Assembly (NCBI GenBank): GCA_963818225.1
Contig: CAWFRO010000013.1
Coordinates: forward strand, 186,001 to 250,000
Direction: 5' to 3'
Origin: Palsa-504 sp963818225
GTDB lineage: Bacteria; Actinomycetota; Actinomycetes; Streptosporangiales; Streptosporangiaceae
DNA: 64,000 nt
Shown: positions 9,026 to 16,393 of the stretch, in pieces
Layout of the letters: each line of letters starts with the position of its first letter
Position numbering within the stretch: position 1 is the first letter of the stretch
The notes under the pieces: generated by a model
Databases searched by the model: none
The model's input: the letters and a program-made list of their open reading frames with translations, nothing else
What the model was told of the DNA's origin: nothing
Translations under genes and position numbers: made by a program

Positions 9026-10003
9026 TCAGCCGGTCTGGACGCCGATGACGGGGTGCGGCTGATAGTCCTTCTCCAACGTGTCGATCTCCGACTGGTCGAG
9101 GCGCAGGTCGACCGCGGCCACCGCATCGCTGAGGTGGTGAGCCTTGGTCGCCCCGATGATCGGGCTGTCGACCTCCGGCCTGGACAGGACCCAGGCCAGG
9201 GCGACCTGGGCGGGGGTGACACCACGCCCGGCGGCGATGCCGGCGACGGCCTCGACGATGGGCCGGTCGGCGTCGGTGTAGGCGGTGCGGCCGAACCGGT
9301 CCTGCTGTGACCGGTTCGTCTCCTCAGCCCACGGGCGGGTCAGCCGGCCCCGCGCCAGCGGGCTCCACGGGATCGACCCGATCCCCTGGTCCGCGCACAG
9401 CGGCAGCATCTCCCGTTCCTCTTCCCGGTAGAGCAGGTTGTAGTAGTTCTGCATGCTCACGAACCGGGTCCAGCCGTGGATATCCGCGGTGTACAGCGCC
9501 TTGGCGAACTGCCACGCGTACATCGATGACGCCCCGATATAGCGGGCCTTGCCCGCCTTGACCACATCGTGGAGAGCCTCGATGGTCTCCTCAATAGGGG
9601 TGCCGTAGTCCCACCGGTGGATCTGGTACAGGTCAACGTAATCGGTGCCGAGCCGGGTCAAGCTGTGGTCGATCTCACTCAAGATGGCCTTACGCGACAG
9701 GCCCCGGCCGTTGGGCCCAGGGCGCATCACGCCCCAGACCTTAGTCGCGATGACCACCTCATCACGCGACGTCATCGAGAGCAGAGTCTGGCCAGTGATC
9801 TCCTCACTGGTGCCCGCCGAGTAGCTATTGGAGGTGTCGAAGAAGTTGATGCCGGCGTCCAGGGCCTGCCGGAAGAACGGCTGGGCCGCTTCCTTATCCA
9901 GCGCCCACGGGTGCATCCCCCGCTCGTGCTGCCCATAGCTCATACAGCCCAGGCAGATCCGCGACACCTGCAGGCCGGTCGAACCCAAAGAGACATATTC
10001 CAT
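9026..10003 (-). CDS. Aldo/keto reductase
   Basis: The 325-residue protein (ATG 10003, weak AGGG ahead) has the complete AKR TIM-barrel signature. GINFFDTSNSYS supplies the catalytic Asp (about residue 56) and Tyr (about 61), VVIATK supplies Lys (about 88), and LYQIHRWD supplies His (about 129). The NADP-binding end reads SPIIGATKAHHL. It would reduce aldehydes or ketones, or oxidise alcohols, with NADP(H). It resembles the YajO/YhdN-type bacterial AKRs in length and motifs. No pathway partner is adjacent. Confidence 0.93.
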   Translation of the reverse strand: MEYVSLGSTGLQVSRICLGCMSYGQHERGMHPWALDKEAAQPFFRQALDAGINFFDTSNSYSAGTSEEITGQTLLSMTSRDEVVIATKVWGVMRPGPNGRGLSRKAILSEIDHSLTRLGTDYVDLYQIHRWDYGTPIEETIEALHDVVKAGKARYIGASSMYAWQFAKALYTADIHGWTRFVSMQNYYNLLYREEEREMLPLCADQGIGSIPWSPLARGRLTRPWAEETNRSQQDRFGRTAYTDADRPIVEAVAGIAAGRGVTPAQVALAWVLSRPEVDSPIIGATKAHHLSDAVAAVDLRLDQSEIDTLEKDYQPHPVIGVQTG

Positions 10004-10099
10004 ATTCAAACCCTATAGTGCGCGGCAGTAAACTGCATTTCAGCAGGCCATTACCAGAACGAGCAGCAGCCGGCACGGCTGCGGATCCCTGCGGATCAG

Positions 10100-10268
10100 C
10101 TTCAGGCTGTCGGTGAATTGCCGCCATGCTCACGCGGTGAAGATCACGCTGGTGGCGTCCGGCGCCTTACCGTCGCGGACGGCTACGTACATCCGCCTGC
10201 CTTACGGACGCGACTTCGACACAGTTGGCCTGCCCATTGCTGTAGCTGCTTTTCCGCCACAGCAACAT
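10100..10268 (-). pseudogene. Decayed DUF397 gene
   Basis: From ATG 10268 the minus strand encodes WRKSSYSNGQANCVEVAS, the signature of DUF397 proteins. The rest of the domain (YVAVRDGKAPDATSVIFTA) lies in another frame after a +1 shift near 10185-10195. It then meets a TGA at 10130-10132, after which the expected AWRQFTDSLK end continues in frame. So there is one frameshift and one nonsense codon in about 65 codons. DUF397 proteins usually sit beside an Scr1-type XRE regulator, but none is present here, which supports a relic. The stretch fills most of the gap between the aldo/keto reductase and the lipocalin-like gene. Confidence 0.65.
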
Positions 10269-10291
10269 GGAGGTGCAGGGGGTCAGGTGGC

Positions 10292-11152
10292 TCAGTTCTG
10301 GCGGGAGAAGGTGAGGGTGATCACCACGCTGTTCCCGTCGTCGAGATGCTCGGTCATCGTGTCTGCCTGGACTGTCTCGGTGAGGCTGCTGGTGTCCCTC
10401 CGCATGCCGTTCCAGTTGGGGAAGGAGGACCGCAGGACCTGCTCGTCCTTGAACGCGCCGGCGTCGTCGACGGTGTAGGTGCCGAACACCACGAGAGTGT
10501 CTTGCACGGTATGCGCGTTCTCTTCGTCGGTGCTTGTGAGCCGGTCGCCGGAGGCGAAGGCGGGCAGGTCGGGGCGGTGCAGCACGTCGGTGAAGTACCC
10601 GCTGTCGGTGAAGATCAGGTAGCCGCTGGGTGCGGGTCCGAAGGGCTGCACGGTTCCGTCGGGAGTGTCGGCGCGGGCTGAGGTGAGCCGCCAGGCCGCG
10701 GCGACCTGGTTGCCGTTCGCCTGTGTGCCAGCGGTACCGGCGTATTCCCAGGTGAGTTCGGCGATGTCATCGCTGCTGAGGCGGAGGGTTTGCTGGAGAC
10801 GGTCATCGCGCACGGTGACGTGGACGTCGCCGCGGTTGGTGTTGCTCCAGCCCGGGAAGGTCGAGCCCAGGAGCTGCTGGCTGGCCAGGCTTCCGTCGTC
10901 GCTGGTCGCGTACGTCCCGTAGGAACCCAGGGTGCCCTGTGCGAGCGCGCGGTTCTCCTCCGGCGTGGTGGACAGCCGGTCGCCCGAGGCGGCCAGCGGG
11001 AGGTCGGTCCGTGTGATGGCTTCGGTGAAGTGCAGGTCGTCGGTGAAGATCAGCAATCCGTCCGGGTGCGCGCCGAACCAGTCCGACGTGTTCCCGTGTA
11101 CGGTGCGCTCGGCACTGCGCAGGCGCCACACGCCCGCGACTTGGCTGGTCAT
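10292..11152 (-). CDS. Tandem two-domain lipocalin-like protein
   Basis: ATG 11152 is preceded by GGAGAA, giving 286 residues; the longer upstream frame is ignored. The protein is an internal duplication. Residues about 1-140 start with VAGVWRLRSAERT, and residues about 143-286 start with VAAAWRLTSARADT. Each half repeats the elements GxLIFTDxxxFTE/D, RxDLPxxASGDRL, EENxxxxQxTLxxxGTY, and a closing FPxW...LxxT strand. This is the Lipocalin_5-like fold with one domain per half. Such proteins bind or isomerise hydrophobic ligands. It lacks a signal peptide, so it is cytoplasmic. It is divergent from the LysR gene, its likely regulator. Confidence 0.75.
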   Translation of the reverse strand: MTSQVAGVWRLRSAERTVHGNTSDWFGAHPDGLLIFTDDLHFTEAITRTDLPLAASGDRLSTTPEENRALAQGTLGSYGTYATSDDGSLASQQLLGSTFPGWSNTNRGDVHVTVRDDRLQQTLRLSSDDIAELTWEYAGTAGTQANGNQVAAAWRLTSARADTPDGTVQPFGPAPSGYLIFTDSGYFTDVLHRPDLPAFASGDRLTSTDEENAHTVQDTLVVFGTYTVDDAGAFKDEQVLRSSFPNWNGMRRDTSSLTETVQADTMTEHLDDGNSVVITLTFSRQN

Positions 11153-11294
11153 GATTGGTTCTCCTGTCCTGTTGCTGGAGCCGCTGGCCGAGGTTGGGCT
11201 GTTCGCCAGCAGCTGGCGCCGGCCGCGCTCTGCTCCTGTGTCAACTCCCGGCAGCCACCGGAAAATCCATGTGCGAAATGAGATCATCGCATCG

Positions 11295-11323
11295 GTGCCA
11301 TGCAAAATGAGCATGGCTAGACT
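11295..11323 (+). promoter_or_regulatory. LysR-type operator over a leaderless promoter
   Basis: GCCATGC-N7-GCATGGC (11297-11317) is a perfect 7-bp inverted repeat. It spans the spacer of a candidate promoter, GTGCCA (11295-11300) and TAGACT (11318-11323), 17 bp apart. The expected start point falls on the ATG at 11330, so the regulator mRNA may be leaderless. Location and symmetry suggest autoregulation and control of the divergent lipocalin-like gene. Confidence 0.5.
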
Positions 11324-11329
11324 CGTGGG

Positions 11330-12280
11330 ATGAGCGAGCTGACCGTGTCTGGCCTGCGGGTAGTCCGCGAGATAGCGCTGTCCGGGTCGTTCACTGCCGC
11401 GGCTCGGCTGCTCGGCTATTCCCAGTCGGCCATCTCGCGGCAGGTCGGGGCCATCGAGGCGGCAGCCGGGCAGCCGCTGTTCATCCGTGAGGCGCGCGGC
11501 GTGCGCGTGACCGCGGCGGGCGCCATCGTGGTGGAACATGCGGGGCGGATACTGGCCAGTGTCGATGCCCTGGGGCAGGACCTGGCCGCCCTCGGCGACC
11601 GGCTAGCCGGACGAGTCAAACTGGGCGCGTTCCCGGCTGCGATGGCGGTGCTGGCGCCCCGGGCGGTGGCCCTGCTGAGCAGCGAGCATCCCGGGCTTGA
11701 GGTGAGCCTGAGCGAGGCGGCGACGCCGAGCCTGCTCCGGCAGCTGAGGGCCTGGCTGAGCGTCGCCGTCGTCGGCGTGGGCGCTGGCCTGCCCGATTAC
11801 GACCTCACCGGACTCGAGCACGAGATCGTGCTCGCCGGAGGCCTCCGCGTCGCGGTCCCGCACGGCCACCGGCTGGCCCAGGCGGGCCTCGTGGCGGCAG
11901 CCGAACTGGCCGGTGAGCCGTGGATCGTCGGTGACGACTCCGGTGGCGACCCCCAGTTCCGGGCCTGGCCCACCCTTGCCGATCCGATCATCAGATACAC
12001 CGTCCGCGGATGGCCGGCGCGATTTGGGCTGGTCGCGGCGGGGCTGGGCCTATGCCTGGTGCCCGAGATCGCCGCACTATCGGTACCGGCCGGCGTCACC
12101 ACGATCGGCGTCGAGGATCCAGGATGGCTAGGACGGATGACAGTGGCGGTAACCCCGCATGAGCACGCTGCGGAGGCCGAGGCCATCGTGGACGCGCTGC
12201 GCAGAGCCGGCGATGACATCCACAACGACATCGAACTGCGACGAGCCGACGTCCTGGCGCACGCGACTGGCGACCATTGA
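11330..12280 (+). CDS. LysR-family transcriptional regulator
   Basis: 316 residues. The N-terminal winged helix-turn-helix is canonical (LRVVREIALSGSFTAAARLL, then SQSAISRQVGAIEAAAGQPLF, and VRVTAAG). A substrate-binding domain follows from about residue 90, with VKLGAFPAAMAVLAP at its start. The protein reads the effector pocket typical of small-molecule-responsive LTTRs. Its divergent neighbour is the tandem lipocalin-like gene, 177 bp away, which suggests that ligand handling and regulation are linked. The start has no ribosome site but a promoter at leaderless distance. Confidence 0.92.
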   Translation: MSELTVSGLRVVREIALSGSFTAAARLLGYSQSAISRQVGAIEAAAGQPLFIREARGVRVTAAGAIVVEHAGRILASVDALGQDLAALGDRLAGRVKLGAFPAAMAVLAPRAVALLSSEHPGLEVSLSEAATPSLLRQLRAWLSVAVVGVGAGLPDYDLTGLEHEIVLAGGLRVAVPHGHRLAQAGLVAAAELAGEPWIVGDDSGGDPQFRAWPTLADPIIRYTVRGWPARFGLVAAGLGLCLVPEIAALSVPAGVTTIGVEDPGWLGRMTVAVTPHEHAAEAEAIVDALRRAGDDIHNDIELRRADVLAHATGDH

Positions 12281-12511
12281 CCGGCCGCCACGTGCTGACG
12301 GCGCTCTGGCTCTCCGGGGGATCGGCCAGCGGTAGCGCCCGACGCGGGTAGAGCAGGGCCGTGACACTGCACCGGCCACGAACAGGACGATCAGGAAGGC
12401 GAACGCAGTTACGTCGCCGTGTACCGTGGCGGCCTGCGGGCTGACCCGCGACGTGCGGGGCCAGGTAGTCCGCGGCGGTTGTCGCGGCGACGTGTTGAGC
12501 AGGGCGGCGCC
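12275..12511 (-). pseudogene. Remnant of an MFS (EmrB/QacA-like) transporter C-terminus
   Basis: Minus-strand pieces in three frames add up, in the right order, to the end of a 14-helix drug exporter. AALLNT lies at 12491-12511, VAATTAADYLAPHVAGQPAG at about 12433-12490, VHGDVTAFAFLIVLFVAGAV at about 12368-12430, and TALLYPRRALPLADPP at about 12300-12360. The last membrane helix is intact as a hydrophobic block, but at least two frame changes separate the parts and the 5' part is missing. It overlaps the last bases of the LysR gene on the other strand. Together with the 53-residue gene beyond it, it accounts for this apparently empty stretch. Confidence 0.5.
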
Positions 12512-12614
12512 ACCCGGGTAGCGGTCACCGATACTGCCCATTGCCGAGCACGAAAATCACGCACTGCTCGAACACTCACGCCGGGCGGCCGGTCATCACG
12601 GCCGCCCGGTGCAG

Positions 12615-12776
12615 CTAGATCCGCCGGCGGCGCCCCGGGGTGACGGCCGCGGCCACGACTGCGGTCTTCGCTATGGGCGCCGGGCCCGGGGTGACGGCTT
12701 TGGCCACGACCGCAGTCTTCGCTACGGGCGCGCGGATGACACCGACCCTTCCTACGCGTGCTGGTCTGAGGGGCAT
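12615..12776 (-). CDS. Small basic/alanine-rich protein with internal 17-residue repeat
   Basis: A 53-residue reading frame starts at ATG 12776, only two bases after the stop of the DUF6325 gene. GGAAGGA lies about nine bases ahead, inside that gene's last codons, so translation is probably coupled. The N-terminus is MPLRPARVGRVG. A 17-residue unit then occurs twice: APVAKTAVVAKAVTPG and APIAKTAVVAAAVTPG. The tail is RRRRI. At DNA level this is an imperfect 51-bp tandem repeat (12637-12738), and synonymous changes between copies support coding. The AVV/AVT stretches are weakly hydrophobic, so membrane association is possible. I know of no defined function. Confidence 0.6.
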   Translation of the reverse strand: MPLRPARVGRVGVIRAPVAKTAVVAKAVTPGPAPIAKTAVVAAAVTPGRRRRI

Positions 12777-12778
12777 GG

Positions 12779-13234
12779 TCAGTTTCCTTCCGTCACTGCT
12801 TCATCAGCCTCGATCGAGGCGATGATCGCCTGGATCGGAATCCGCCCGTTGGCGATCAGCTGGCCGCCTGAGCGCCGCGCCGCGGCCGCGAATCCCGCTG
12901 CCCACAGGTTCTCCCAGATCAGCACGCCGGCGGTGCTTCCCGGCTCCATCGCGGCGGCAAGGTGCTCGACGTCTTCCTCGGCCAGCAGCTCCGCGAGCTG
13001 GGCCTCAAGCGCCTGCAGCTCGCCGAGCTCACCGACGTCGGACAGCTCGGTCGCCTCGACGGCGCCATCGGCGTCCTTGGTGAGAATCAGGATGTCGATC
13101 ACGCGGATCGTGCCGGCGTTGACCAGTGCGAGCAGCTCTTTCACCATCTCGCCGGTGAAGTTGCTAGCGCCCGCCGGGAACTCTACGACGACGTAATCGA
13201 CGGGGCCGAGTTCATCTAGGGACGTGTCTGTCAT
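12779..13234 (-). CDS. DUF6325 family protein
   Basis: 151 residues starting MTDTSLDELGPVDYVVVEFPAG, the DUF6325 opening. RVIDILILTKDADG follows, then a GELGELQALEAQ acidic helix, and WENLWAAGFAAAARRSGG near the end. This family is common in actinobacteria beside DUF1269 and general-stress genes, and its role is unknown. An AAAAGGCAAG ribosome site precedes the start. It forms a tight pair with the small gene at 12615-12776 and lies 133 bp downstream of the DUF1269 gene on the same strand. Confidence 0.85.
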   Translation of the reverse strand: MTDTSLDELGPVDYVVVEFPAGASNFTGEMVKELLALVNAGTIRVIDILILTKDADGAVEATELSDVGELGELQALEAQLAELLAEEDVEHLAAAMEPGSTAGVLIWENLWAAGFAAAARRSGGQLIANGRIPIQAIIASIEADEAVTEGN

Positions 13235-13367
13235 CGATTCTTGCCTTTTCCGTTGGCCTGCTGACTGATGTTACTTCGGAGTCGGTGCCGATCCCGGGTC
13301 GTCGTCGCGCCCTCCGGGGCACCGCGATGTAGGTTCCGGCCAGCCATACAGGCTGATACCCGCGAAG

Positions 13368-13856
13368 TCAGCTGCCGTCGGCAAGCTCGGAGGCTAGTTC
13401 CTTCTCGTCCTCCTCCGACAGCGAGGTCTTGAGAACCTGCCCGCCGAACGGCCCCATCGCGTCGGCAAACTTGTCCTCGGTGATCTTGTCAGCCATGATC
13501 ACCACGGCGGCGGCACCCGGCTTGAGCATGTCCTGCACCTGTGACCTGAACTGGTCGTTGACCCCGGTCTTACCCAGCTTGCCGAACAGGGCGCCCATCG
13601 CGCCTCCCAGGAGCAGCCCCACACCCGGGATGAAGAACAGCAAGCCGATCAGCATCCCCCACAGCGCACCCGATGCCGCCGACACCCCGACGATCTTCTG
13701 CGGAGTTTCGACATGGCTCTTGCCCTCCGCATCGACGGTGACGATAGCCAGGCCGGTGAGCTTGACGATGAAGTCCTTGTTGAGCGCCAGCACCTGGTTG
13801 TAAGCCTGGGTGGCACTGGCCTGGTCGTCGTAGCCGATCACAATCAGTTCAGACAT
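13368..13856 (-). CDS. DUF1269 family membrane-associated protein
   Basis: 162 residues with GAGGGAG before the start. The N-terminus (ELIVIGYDDQASATQAY) and the following KDFIVKLTGLAIVTVDAEGK match DUF1269. A glycine-rich hydrophobic hairpin follows (ALWGMLIGLLFFIPGVGLL then GGAMGALFG). The C-terminal half forms an alpha/beta segment with AAAVVIMADKITEDK and an acidic tail. The glycine-zipper-like hairpin suggests membrane insertion. Neighbours point to a stress-related role, but function is unknown. Confidence 0.85.
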   Translation of the reverse strand: MSELIVIGYDDQASATQAYNQVLALNKDFIVKLTGLAIVTVDAEGKSHVETPQKIVGVSAASGALWGMLIGLLFFIPGVGLLLGGAMGALFGKLGKTGVNDQFRSQVQDMLKPGAAAVVIMADKITEDKFADAMGPFGGQVLKTSLSEEDEKELASELADGS

Positions 13857-13954
13857 AGTTCTCCCTCGTCAGCGGGCGCCTGCGGCTGGCGCAGATCTTC
13901 CCCCGAACGTTAACGCGGGATCAGCTGTCCTCGGCGGCGAAATGAGTTATTGGG

Positions 13955-14074
13955 CTAGCCCCTGATGCCGCTGCGCGCGGCACCGGCCAGGTCATCGTGG
14001 ACCGCGTCGAGGGCGATGGCGACGGCCACCGGGACCAGTGCAGCGGGCCCGGTGGCCATCGCGTTCGGCGGCAT
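13955..14074 (-). CDS. Possible 39-residue hydrophobic peptide
   Basis: ATG 14074 has GGAGGG four bases ahead and runs to TAG at 13955-13957. The product contains one hydrophobic stretch (AALVPVAVAIALDAV). It lies just upstream of the DUF1269 gene on the same strand. No homolog is recognised. The ribosome site and codon pattern are the only support, so it may be spurious. The rest of 13857-14178 shows nothing else. Confidence 0.25.
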   Translation of the reverse strand: MPPNAMATGPAALVPVAVAIALDAVHDDLAGAARSGIRG

Positions 14075-14178
14075 AGGCCCTCCGGTAACGGAGCCGCACC
14101 AGTCGGAATAACCCGCTATGGACGGATACCGGCGTACCCTGCAAGCGCGTTTGATCTGCCGAGACCAGGGACGGGATC

Positions 14179-15201
14179 ATGGCCGAGTCGAGCACCGAAA
14201 GGACCAGGCGACACGCGTTTAAGAAAGTCCGCGGCCGTACCCGGGTCATCCGCAGCTGGGCTGAGCAGACGCTGCTGTGGAAGGTATGGGATCGGATGCT
14301 CGAAACGGAGTTCATCGACCGCAGCATCGCCCTGGCGGGCAAGGCGTTCATCTCGTTCTTTCCGCTCATTATCGTCGTCGCCGCCTTCCTGCCCTCGCAC
14401 CTGCGCATGTCCATCCTGACTACGGTGACTCATCGCCTCGGCATCACGGGCGCTTCGCTAGGCACGGTCAAGCAGGCGTTCGCCTCGGCACAGGACATCC
14501 GACGGGCCACCGGCCTGCTCGGCCTGGTCCTGGCGATCTTCTACGCCAGCTCGTTCACGACTGCGCTCCGGCGCGCCTACCTCCGCGCCTGGCGCCGGCC
14601 CCCGGCGAAGGCGGTCGGCAACTACGTCCGGGGGATCGCCTGGGTGGCGGCATTCCTCGTCTACATGGCGCTGCTGGGCGGCGCGCGCAACGTCCTGGGG
14701 AGCGGGGTGGGGATAGCCGCATTCGTCGTAGTGGCGCTGGCCCTGTCTACTGCCATCTGGTGGTTCACCGCCTGGCTGATGCTCAAGGGGCAGGTGCGGC
14801 TCAGGGTTCTGCTGCCCAGCGGCCTGATCACCGGGATTGCCCTGTCTGCCTATGCGCTGTCGGCGACGCTGTGGATGCCGAACAATGTGACGAGCAACAA
14901 TCGCCAATACGGCATCTTCGGGGTGGCCCTCGCCCTGGTCGCCTGGTTTTCCGGCGCCGCCATCTGCATCATCGTCGGCGCCTGCGCGGGACCGGTGCTG
15001 GCCGAGGATCCGGGGCCGATCGGGCGCCTGGTCCGCGGCGGTGCGGCATCTCCCCTCGTCGAGGGCGCGTTGCCCCCGTTGCCTGCACCGGTGCGATCGC
15101 TGCGTCTTGCCGATGCGTTCGCCCCCATCGATGACGACATCCCTCAAGAGCCCGAACGACCCGCTAAGCCGTCCCCGGTAGAGCCGAACACCGACGAGTG
15201 A
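14179..15201 (+). CDS. YihY/BrkB-family inner membrane protein
   Basis: 340 residues starting at ATG 14179 with AGGGACGGG upstream. The soluble N-terminus is basic. Membrane segments follow at AFISFFPLIIVVAAFL, LLGLVLAIFYASSFTTAL, IAWVAAFLVYMALLGG, IAAFVVVALALSTAIWWF, LITGIALSAYALSATLW and a last helix ending in CIIVGACAG. This helix order and the early FISFFPLIIV motif fit the YihY/virulence factor BrkB family, whose function is unresolved. Its 3' end overlaps the convergent TetR gene by 58 bp. Confidence 0.87.
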   Translation: MAESSTERTRRHAFKKVRGRTRVIRSWAEQTLLWKVWDRMLETEFIDRSIALAGKAFISFFPLIIVVAAFLPSHLRMSILTTVTHRLGITGASLGTVKQAFASAQDIRRATGLLGLVLAIFYASSFTTALRRAYLRAWRRPPAKAVGNYVRGIAWVAAFLVYMALLGGARNVLGSGVGIAAFVVVALALSTAIWWFTAWLMLKGQVRLRVLLPSGLITGIALSAYALSATLWMPNNVTSNNRQYGIFGVALALVAWFSGAAICIIVGACAGPVLAEDPGPIGRLVRGGAASPLVEGALPPLPAPVRSLRLADAFAPIDDDIPQEPERPAKPSPVEPNTDE

Positions 15202-15863
15202 CTCCGTGGTTCTTGCCGCTGGGCGAAGCCGTAGAGAAGGGCGTCGAGACCGAACAGGAATCGGCTTTCGTCATCGGCGTCTTGGGTGAGGCGCGCCGCT
15301 TCGATGACGAGCGGCAGGTCGCTGACGTCGAGCTGCGCCAAGGCGGCTGCCGATCCGGGACCGCCTCGTTGGCTGAGCTCGGCGGTGCCGGCCTCGGCCA
15401 TGGCGTGGCCGACCACGAAAATGCTGAGGATGTTGATCATGTCGAGTGCCTTCGGGAGCGCGAAGCCCGCTTCGGTGAGCACATGAAGGCCGTTTTCGAC
15501 CGCCTTGAGCGTCTGCGGGGTCACCGCCGGGCGGGTGAACAGCAGGGGCAGGACCCCGGGATGGCCCAGCAGGGTCGTGCGCAGCGTCTCCGCGTAGCGG
15601 CGCAGGAGCCGGTCCCAGGACAGCCCGTCGACGGGGGCCGAGGCGGTGGCGCTGTGCTGCAGGACCCACTCTACCAGCCCGTCTAGCAGGGCCGCCTTGT
15701 TCGGCACGTAGTGGTAAAGGGTCATTGCCTCCACCCCGAGGGCCGCGCCGAGCTTGCGCATGGTCAGCCCGTCCAAACCGTCGCTGTCCACCAGGGCAAC
15801 GGCAGCATCCAGGATCAGTCCGCGGCTGAGCCCGGCACGTTCGCCTTGACCGCGGCTGGCCAC
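15144..15863 (-). CDS. TetR/AcrR-family transcriptional regulator
   Basis: 239 residues. The N-terminal helix-turn-helix reads LILDAAVALVDSDGLDGLTMRKLGA and then VEAMTLYHYVPNKAALLDGL, very close to the TetR(D) subgroup that also carries a TetR_C domain. The C-terminal region (from about residue 85) has the long helices of a ligand pocket. It is divergent from the SnoaL-like gene. Two CTTAC-N3-GTAAG palindromes lie in the 75-bp gap, so it very probably represses that gene and itself. The last 58 bp overlap the end of the YihY gene on the other strand. Confidence 0.93.
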   Translation of the reverse strand: MASRGQGERAGLSRGLILDAAVALVDSDGLDGLTMRKLGAALGVEAMTLYHYVPNKAALLDGLVEWVLQHSATASAPVDGLSWDRLLRRYAETLRTTLLGHPGVLPLLFTRPAVTPQTLKAVENGLHVLTEAGFALPKALDMINILSIFVVGHAMAEAGTAELSQRGGPGSAAALAQLDVSDLPLVIEAARLTQDADDESRFLFGLDALLYGFAQRQEPRSHSSVFGSTGDGLAGRSGS

Positions 15864-15878
15864 TCAAATCTCCTCCGC

Positions 15879-15921
15879 TTGACGCATCTTACGACGTAAG
15901 TATATCGTCTTACATCGTAAG
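15879..15921. promoter_or_regulatory. Twin TetR operators over a promoter
   Basis: CTTAC-GAC-GTAAG (15888-15900) and CTTAC-ATC-GTAAG (15909-15921) are perfect palindromes with centres 21 bp apart, two helical turns. TTGACG (15879-15884) and TATATC (15901-15906) form a plus-strand promoter with a 16-bp spacer. One operator fills the spacer and the other covers the start point. On the minus strand TATACT (15904-15899) is a possible -10 box for the regulator. Confidence 0.75.
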
Positions 15922-15938
15922 AATGACGGAGGAGGAGA

Positions 15939-16370
15939 ATGATCGTGACCACTACCGAGGCAAACAAGCAGGCCATCCGCGGCCTGCTCCAGGCCATGAA
16001 CGAGCACCGGGTCGCCGACCTGCCCGATTACATCGCTGCGGACGTAACCGACCACAACAAGATCATCCATGGCGAGGCCGACGAACCAGGCGCAGCCTTC
16101 GACGGCTTCGCCCAGCAGCTCGCCGCGTTCCGGGACATTACGATGGCCCCCCAGGAACTGATCGCCGAGGGCGATCAGGTGGTCGTTCGGTTCCTGGCCA
16201 GTGGGACGCACACCGGGCTGCATCCCCGAATGCCTCAGCCGACCGGCCGACGCTTCGAAGTCGAGCAGATCTGGATCTTCACCCTCGACCGCGGCAAGGT
16301 CACCGAGATCCGCGCGGTCAGCGACCGGCTGGGCCTGTTCGCCCAGCTGGGCTGGGACTGGCCGTCATAA
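15939..16370 (+). CDS. SnoaL-like ester cyclase family protein
   Basis: 143 residues with a GGAGGAGGAG ribosome site. The NTF2-like fold is recognisable from NKQAIRGLLQAMNEHR, DFxxxFAQQLAAFRDIT (here as GFAQQLAAFRDIT), GDQVVVRFLASGTHTG and FEVEQIWIFTLDRGKVTEIR, the pattern of SnoaL-like polyketide cyclases. Single-domain members act in many contexts, including aldol cyclisation and hydrolysis; the substrate cannot be told. It is the only gene in its transcription unit and is controlled by the divergent TetR through twin operators. Confidence 0.88.
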   Translation: MIVTTTEANKQAIRGLLQAMNEHRVADLPDYIAADVTDHNKIIHGEADEPGAAFDGFAQQLAAFRDITMAPQELIAEGDQVVVRFLASGTHTGLHPRMPQPTGRRFEVEQIWIFTLDRGKVTEIRAVSDRLGLFAQLGWDWPS

Positions 16371-16393
16371 AAGTCCTTACTTCTTGAGCATCG

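Noticed and set aside
8950..9048. A 32-codon frame with AGGAG ahead at the end of the aldo/keto reductase
   Set aside because: It overlaps the reductase end on the other strand and has no recognisable sequence.
12637..12738. The 51-bp tandem repeat as a CRISPR or noncoding repeat
   Set aside because: It lies in frame in the 53-residue gene with synonymous changes, so it is coding.
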